DNA of 64,000 nucleotides from CAZQHK01 sp964593455 (GTDB taxonomy: Bacteria; Muiribacteriota; CAYSPT01). This document shows, in pieces, positions 59,522 to 64,000 of the stretch. The translations under genes and the position numbers were made by a program. Within the stretch, counting starts at the first letter, position 1, and each line of letters opens with the position of its first letter. A model generated the notes under the pieces. That model was not told the origin of the DNA. It saw only the letters and a program-made list of their open reading frames with translations, and searched no databases. The DNA is taken from positions 37,064 through 101,063 of the forward strand of contig CAZQHK010000016.1 of assembly GCA_964593455.1 (NCBI GenBank), written 5' to 3'.

Positions 59522-60499
59522 TCAGCCTTGTTTTTGCATCTGAGCAGGTACGTCTATATGGTCTTTCACTGCCCGGACTATTTCATTGATTGAAATGGAA
59601 TTCATGCAAAAGTCATCGTACTCGCACTCGGGCTTCAAGCAGGGGATGTACGGACATGCGGTGTCCGGCACCACGGAGTGGCCAAGCTGGTACAGGTAGA
59701 CTTCCCGGGGATCTGAGATACTAAATAATCCAACGACCCTTTTTTCAAGCGCCAGCGCCAGGTGTAAGCCCAGGCTGTCATGACTGATGATCAACCGGTT
59801 GGAGTTGAGCCAGTCCATATACTCATACAGGTCCGTCAGTCCTTCCTGCCACGAAACGGTATACCCGCAGTCCAGTAATTCCTTTTCCAGCTCTTTCCAC
59901 TTACTCATGGGCATGGATTTGGTGGGCCACTTGTTTCCAACTTTGTAATTCAAGCCCACATCGCATACCACTTCGGTATCAGGCTTATAACCAAGGATAT
60001 ATTTCTGACCTTTCCATTTCACTCCGAGCATCTCTATTAAAATTTTCTGCCACACATCCTTGTGCTCTGCTGAGTTCTTTTTACGCTCGATGTAATGGAC
60101 CATGTCCAGCCCTGTCTCGTATGCGTGGTAGGTTCCCGTCAGGCTGTCGAACCTGAATCCGAATTTCACCCAGGCATCGACCATATCAGACAGAGCGCAG
60201 ATACCGGACACTTTTTCCAGATTTACCAGTACATCGAGTTTCTCCCGCATAAGCTGGAACGGAACAAAATCGTTCCATATGAGCACTCTGTCTATCAAGC
60301 AATTGTTCTTTATAAGAGGGCTGGCTGCTTTAGAAACCAGCCAGGAGATCTGTGACTGAGGGTACTTTTCTTTGAGTGCCCAGAGAATAGCCGTTGTTCT
60401 CAGAACATCTCCCAGGCTGGGATAGAGCCCTATCTCGGGATCGAGCGTTTCTGAATATCCCAGTTTTACAATTAATATCCTGACTTTTTCTTCCGACAT
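59522..60499 (-). CDS. Family 9 glycosyltransferase (heptosyltransferase-like)
   Basis: 325 residues. N-terminal ILIVKLG and LGDVLRTTAILWALKEKYPQ match the GDxxRTTxLLRAL motif of GT9 enzymes. The C-terminal half has GNKWPTKSMPMSKWKELEKE (acceptor/donor site W-P motif) and LIISHDSLGLHLALALEKRV (xxTDSGxxHLAxAxGxPV in relatives). ADP-heptose or related sugars are the usual donors, and it would act on a surface lipid or protein. Start ATG 60499 (MSEEKVRIL); GTG 60517 is an alternative, and neither has a clear ribosome site. It shares strand and lower GC content with the methyltransferase upstream; the 60500-60743 gap has no feature I can support. Confidence 0.85.
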   Translation of the reverse strand: MSEEKVRILIVKLGYSETLDPEIGLYPSLGDVLRTTAILWALKEKYPQSQISWLVSKAASPLIKNNCLIDRVLIWNDFVPFQLMREKLDVLVNLEKVSGICALSDMVDAWVKFGFRFDSLTGTYHAYETGLDMVHYIERKKNSAEHKDVWQKILIEMLGVKWKGQKYILGYKPDTEVVCDVGLNYKVGNKWPTKSMPMSKWKELEKELLDCGYTVSWQEGLTDLYEYMDWLNSNRLIISHDSLGLHLALALEKRVVGLFSISDPREVYLYQLGHSVVPDTACPYIPCLKPECEYDDFCMNSISINEIVRAVKDHIDVPAQMQKQG

Positions 60500-60743
60500 T
60501 GTTTTTCTCAATTCCACTTATAATAAACCAGACATCATCCGGTCATGCAAGTGATATCAGTATGGTTCCCACCATACCGCAAACAGTTATTCATAATTTG
60601 TCCACCGGCACACCGGTTCCCTCGATTCAGCGTTTCCGAATTCATCAAGGACATCAGCCGGAACATCAGAAAACCGGTTAACCTGGGACACATGTTTGTC
60701 CAGCCGTTCATAAAAACGGCGGCCTTCCAGCAGGCGCGGTGGT

Positions 60744-61913
60744 TTAAACCGAACTGCCGGTATTCTTAATAAAGCTTAAATATTGCTGCCCTCGTCCGAA
60801 CCATGCGGAAAATCGATCAAGATTGGTTGGAAAGGATTTGCCTGATGAAAGATATTTCAAAGCATTAGTTATTTCCAGAAGTGACACGGCCGTGTTGTTG
60901 GAAAACGTCAATGTTAAAGAGTAAAGTGTGTTCAACTGTTCCAGCAACGTTGAAATGTATTCAGTCTTTATCCCTTCTCGTTGTATATGTAATACGGATG
61001 CCAGAACAGTCTGGCAAGTATCGCTCAAGGTCTGGCACCTACTGGGATCGATAGGTTCATATACATAACGGTAATCTAACAGATTGTGAAGATTCCTGCG
61101 GTATGAATCGATTGCTAAATCATTACTTGATTTATCTTTGCCATGAATGTCTTTATACCATCTCCAATCGGTGAAAAAGTGCGGGGATACACCGTAGACC
61201 TGAAATTCACCTGATAGAGCATGAATTGCGTCTTCAATGGATAGAAATTTTCCTCCAACAATAGGATTGAGAGTATTGTCAATAATCCAATCATCTATCG
61301 AGCGTGACATGCCTTTCAACGTCGCCAGGTGTTTTGAGAAAAAAGGTCTTAGCTTATCCAGTTTTTCAGATAAACTGAGTTTCTCGCCGCCAATGATCAT
61401 TTGTGCCGCGATTCTTCTTAAAATATCGCTTTGAATGGACACGCAGTCGACACACGTGATGAGTAATACTCCTCCTGGTGCAACAAAGTTCGAAATCGAC
61501 TTTAAAAATTCAGGTGGATTAATTTGTCCGGGTACAACCGCTTCGCATATAACGAGATCGTATAGTCTATTTGACTTAAATTGTTCGATATTACTCTCGA
61601 TAACCTCGTAGTTTGATGTGCCGGGAAAATAATTCTGTAAAATCCGGCTTGTTTCGCTAATGCTCCTGGAATTTCCGTCTACTAAGGTATACTTGTCGGG
61701 TTTCATAGCATTTGTGAACACGGCATTGTGTCCTGTTCCGGGACCGAACTCCAAAACATGTTTCCCATTGATAAAGTGGGGTACTATGCCGCAATGCTTG
61801 TATAAAGCGTTACGTCTCTCAAAGTGTTTATTCAAATCTGCAATATCTTGGGCAACAGGTGAAATGTTGTGTTCGCGATAAAAATCCAAGAAAGGGATTT
61901 TATAATGTTTCAT
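60744..61913 (-). CDS. SAM-dependent methyltransferase with C-terminal extension
   Basis: 389 residues. Motif I is HVLEFGPGTGHNAVF (about residue 53), followed by KYTLVDGNSRSI and VICEAVVPGQINPPEF. The last ~190 residues form a helical domain I do not recognise. The sequence is more AT-rich than genes before 59 kb. ATG 61913 overlaps, as ATGA, the stop of the broken small membrane-protein gene recovered across the insertion sequence (LVDQ then TGA), so it was the second gene of an operon. The surrounding GT9 gene suggests modification of a surface glycan. Confidence 0.8.
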   Translation of the reverse strand: MKHYKIPFLDFYREHNISPVAQDIADLNKHFERRNALYKHCGIVPHFINGKHVLEFGPGTGHNAVFTNAMKPDKYTLVDGNSRSISETSRILQNYFPGTSNYEVIESNIEQFKSNRLYDLVICEAVVPGQINPPEFLKSISNFVAPGGVLLITCVDCVSIQSDILRRIAAQMIIGGEKLSLSEKLDKLRPFFSKHLATLKGMSRSIDDWIIDNTLNPIVGGKFLSIEDAIHALSGEFQVYGVSPHFFTDWRWYKDIHGKDKSSNDLAIDSYRRNLHNLLDYRYVYEPIDPSRCQTLSDTCQTVLASVLHIQREGIKTEYISTLLEQLNTLYSLTLTFSNNTAVSLLEITNALKYLSSGKSFPTNLDRFSAWFGRGQQYLSFIKNTGSSV

Positions 61914-61971
61914 TGGTCAACCAACTCATCTTCTCCCTGCTTAAAACGAGGATTTATCATTCCGAAAACAA

Positions 61972-63440
61972 TTGGTAACGTCCCAAAAGTGTAGGATCAT
62001 GCTATCACCCTTGCTCCATTGAACACCAGTTCGAGATTCCCGGTAATCCGAAGACGTTTTCTCCAATATTCATCCCATTCAGCTGCGTTGGTAATTCGCT
62101 TGATGATGATCCTGGTCATCTTTGCTGCTCCTTTTTCCGACCAGCCAAAGGCGATCCGTTTCAAGCGTCTCCCGATCTCCCGCATCATACGCTCTATCAT
62201 CGATGTAGCCCGTGGGGATATAAGGCCATATTTCAACCAGAACCTGACGTATGTGAACAGTTTATCCCGGGTGTTGGCTACGTAGTTGGCTGCTTTGGTG
62301 TAACCGCGAGTTTTCAATTCTTTTGCGAGTTCATCTACTTCTGTCTCTGCTTTCTTAACGGATTTCTCCAGAGCGGCTTTATCCTTATCCTGAACTTCCT
62401 GGAAGTCCTCCTCAGGTAGCTCGATTCCAATAATGCCAGTCAATTGCTTCTGCATCTGCCTTCGTTCCTTTAGAGGCGCCTTGTCCTGCCACATAAAGTT
62501 GTTGAGATCACGAATGCCATGAAAGTGGCTGCGTTGCTGATCATTGGCAAGATGTGCCAAGCCTTCAGCAAGTCCCCCTTCTCCGTCGCAGAGCAGGAGT
62601 TTGGCAATGGGATTAAATCCAAAAGTTCTCCGGCGTATCGTTTGTCCAATCTCGGCCCACGATTTCCCGGACCAGGCCCCGAATGGTAGAACTTCACCGT
62701 CGTTTCTGATCCCGATGACAACCCGGACTTCCCCTCGGTTACTGAGACCTTTTTTCGGGTCCGGCCGTCGTTTGTATCCTGTTCCATCCGGTATGATGAC
62801 GTCGACGATCTTGTTGTCCGTACGGAGTTCATCGCAATCACTTTCCATCACCCAGCGGTGAGCGGTGCTCCTGGGAACGGGGATTGACCCTATCAAATCA
62901 AGGTGATGACAGGTTCTCCGATAACTTTGATCGCTTATCACTTCCGTAACGATCCGCTCCAGCTCGGAACTCTTTCGCTGGTAAGGTTTCAAACCCAGGA
63001 AGTCTCGTAGAGGTATGAACGTTTTCCTACAATGCTTACACCGGATTCTATGCCACCTGAACGATATGTTTCCAATACTGCTTTTCAAGGTTCTGTTGCA
63101 GTATTGGCAAATCTCGTACAGGCAGGCTTCACAGCAAGGTTCCGGTTGCCAGCGGTTTGTTCCGGCAAGCAAATGTCTGACAATTGAGGCGTCCTGTAAT
63201 TTGAGTAACAAGGCAACAAAGCCGGCGATGCCTTGTGTTTCGAACAACACTTTGCTTTTGTATACCAGTTCGTCCAAAGAAAATCCTTCCTCGGGTAGTC
63301 TTGAAGCTATCTCTAGTGATATGATATTTCTCATGACCTGGGTTCTCCTCGCTATAGCTTGTTTTTGTCGAAACAAACTTACTATAGCTGGACCCAGGTC
63401 TTTTCATCTACCCGTTCCTACACTTTTGGGACGTTACCAA
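61972..63440 (-). mobile_element. Insertion sequence with 23-25-bp terminal inverted repeats
   Basis: The left end reads TTGGTAACGTCCCAAAAGTG then TAGGA; the right end is its exact inverted complement, about 1.47 kb apart. One transposase gene fills the element. The TTGG/CCAA outermost bases could be host sequence. No exact target duplication is visible; flanking 8-mers TTTATTTT and TTGTTTTC agree at six positions. It interrupts a small membrane-protein gene. The ends are perfect and the transposase frame is intact, so insertion may be recent. Confidence 0.9.
61997..63376 (-). CDS. DDE transposase of the insertion sequence
   Basis: 459 residues. The N-terminal part has two CxxC zinc pairs (CCEACLYEICQYC and CKHCRKTF), then a helix-turn-helix-like segment (YRRTCHHLDLIGSIPVPRST). 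The catalytic domain follows: first Asp in IPDGTGYKRRP, second in LLLCDGEGGLAEGL, Glu in SMIERMMREIGRRLKRIAFG. This order resembles UPF0236/ISLre2, ISKra4 and ISH6-type enzymes; I cannot assign a family without a search. ATG 63334 is an alternative start. Confidence 0.85.
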   Translation of the reverse strand: MFRQKQAIARRTQVMRNIISLEIASRLPEEGFSLDELVYKSKVLFETQGIAGFVALLLKLQDASIVRHLLAGTNRWQPEPCCEACLYEICQYCNRTLKSSIGNISFRWHRIRCKHCRKTFIPLRDFLGLKPYQRKSSELERIVTEVISDQSYRRTCHHLDLIGSIPVPRSTAHRWVMESDCDELRTDNKIVDVIIPDGTGYKRRPDPKKGLSNRGEVRVVIGIRNDGEVLPFGAWSGKSWAEIGQTIRRRTFGFNPIAKLLLCDGEGGLAEGLAHLANDQQRSHFHGIRDLNNFMWQDKAPLKERRQMQKQLTGIIGIELPEEDFQEVQDKDKAALEKSVKKAETEVDELAKELKTRGYTKAANYVANTRDKLFTYVRFWLKYGLISPRATSMIERMMREIGRRLKRIAFGWSEKGAAKMTRIIIKRITNAAEWDEYWRKRLRITGNLELVFNGARVIA

Positions 63441-63621
63441 AAAATAAAGCGAGATGGCTTATAAGAATTGCTGATGGATTTTCAATGTGATGGTCAGAAG
63501 AGAAGTATAATTCAAGAAAGCGGATATAGCTTTGATTATCAAACAGAAAGTAGACTATGTTTGCAAAAAATGCAATGATCATGATTGCATGGATTATAGT
63601 TTTCGGTTTATTCAAAATCAA
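63441..63621 (-). pseudogene. 5' part of a small membrane protein gene cut by the IS
   Basis: ATG 63621 opens about 61 residues with two hydrophobic segments (IIHAIMIIAFFANIVYFLF and ISHLALFF) before the reading frame runs into the IS. On the other side of the IS, one frame reads IVFGMINPRFKQGEDELVDQ and a stop that overlaps the methyltransferase start (ATGA). Rejoined, this gives a membrane protein of about 80 residues. Family not recognised. Confidence 0.6.
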
Positions 63622-63694
63622 ATTTATCTAATCATTGAGAGTTTTTACCCATGATTTTTCGATATTCTCTTTCAACATTGACCTGCCCCCAATC

Positions 63695-63757
63695 ATTATA
63701 CCACTCCCGTTAAGTTAGATACATCGGTTCCAAAATCAAAGACTCATATGCTTCTGA
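63695..63757 (-). promoter_or_regulatory. Copy B of the acs-type promoter module
   Basis: On the minus strand it begins TCAGAAGCATATGAG, shares ATGTATCTAACTT and ends TGGTATAAT (extended -10), like the acs module at 13358-13419. It points left, toward the disrupted membrane-protein gene at 63621, 73 bases away. Confidence 0.5.
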
Positions 63758-64000
63758 CCATAGCTAGATCGGGCTATTTTGAGGGTAAATTTTAGAGATA
63801 ATAATAAATCTTCCTAGCATTTAAGCGAGTACTGGTAGATTAGAAATCCAGCTCAAAGGCGACTTGAAATGTATAAGAGAAATTTCTAACTTTTGACTCG
63901 TGCGGGGAGCTTTTTCTTGTCCGAAGAAAGATATGCTTGTCGAAACATCAACAACTCTTGTCCTGTGTGCGTCTAAATATCCAATTAATAGTGGTGACCT
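63758..64000. other. AT-rich right end without a supported gene
   Basis: No frame with both a start and family features. One minus-strand frame is open from the edge to a stop at 63821 (59 codons), a length common by chance, so I do not call it. Confidence 0.4.

Noticed and set aside
61940..63450. Target-site duplication of the insertion sequence
   Set aside because: The best flanking 8-mers differ at two positions, so no duplication is claimed.
63821..64000. Minus-strand open frame entering from the right edge
   Set aside because: 59 codons open is common by chance and shows no family pattern.
1..64000. tRNA, rRNA genes or CRISPR arrays
   Set aside because: No cloverleaf with the usual conserved arms, no rRNA blocks and no regularly spaced short repeats were seen on reading both strands.

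Overview
The window looks like part of a scaffold from an uncultured, free-living bacterium. It contains a 100-bp run of N at 54721-54820, start codons are often GTG or TTG, and the gene order matches no model organism I can name. It carries a division and cell-wall (dcw) cluster, a bacterial extended -10 promoter class (TGNTAYAAT seen repeatedly), a GT9 heptosyltransferase-like gene and a PilT-like gene. I do not assign a phylum. Base composition is moderately GC-rich, except for the last 4-5 kb, which is visibly more AT-rich.

Layout. 1-11028 is a dcw cluster on the + strand: murF (3' part), mraY, an unknown tail-anchored protein, murD, ftsW, murG, ddl, ftsQ, ftsA, ftsZ. murC and murB are not where they are usually found. 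11092-20337 holds acetyl-CoA synthetase, a glycosyltransferase, a broken U32-peptidase-like fragment, two methylthiotransferases (mtaB-like, rimO), an ECF sigma/anti-sigma pair and a secreted repeat-rich coiled-coil protein. 20463-29930 holds a degenerate PilT-like ATPase, an SGNH hydrolase/B12 radical SAM/DUF5989-like operon, an acyl-CoA synthetase, a pseudopilin-like protein, a HAD phosphatase and a kinase-like phosphotransferase. 30036-37920 is a sugar or surface-modification region: GT-C, split transketolase, methyltransferase, SPASM-type radical SAM, DegT aminotransferase, cupin, sulfotransferase-like.

38207-46304 is the most unusual part. Two strongly diverged proteasome-beta-like Ntn-hydrolase subunits overlap by 4 bp. 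One keeps the N-terminal Thr and one has lost it. They sit between two separate TldD/TldE (PmbA) protease gene pairs. The island is bounded on each side by a 185-bp inverted-ended repeat in the same orientation. A third copy lies at 26699-26883, and a lone repeat end follows the second proteasome-like gene. In all four cases the stop codon TAG of the adjacent gene is made by the first bases of the element.

46551-58903 holds a membrane GT-C-like protein, a carboxy-terminal processing protease, two lipoproteins (one with a beta-helix), a second tail-anchored paralogue of the dcw-cluster protein, a gap-truncated TIM-barrel isomerase, and a three-gene operon (zinc-ribbon/triple OB-fold membrane protein, TctA/DUF112-like permease, YdjM-like membrane protein). 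58980-64000 holds a small secreted protein, a GT9 glycosyltransferase, a methyltransferase, an insertion sequence that has cut a small membrane-protein gene, and an AT-rich end. I saw no tRNA, rRNA or CRISPR array.
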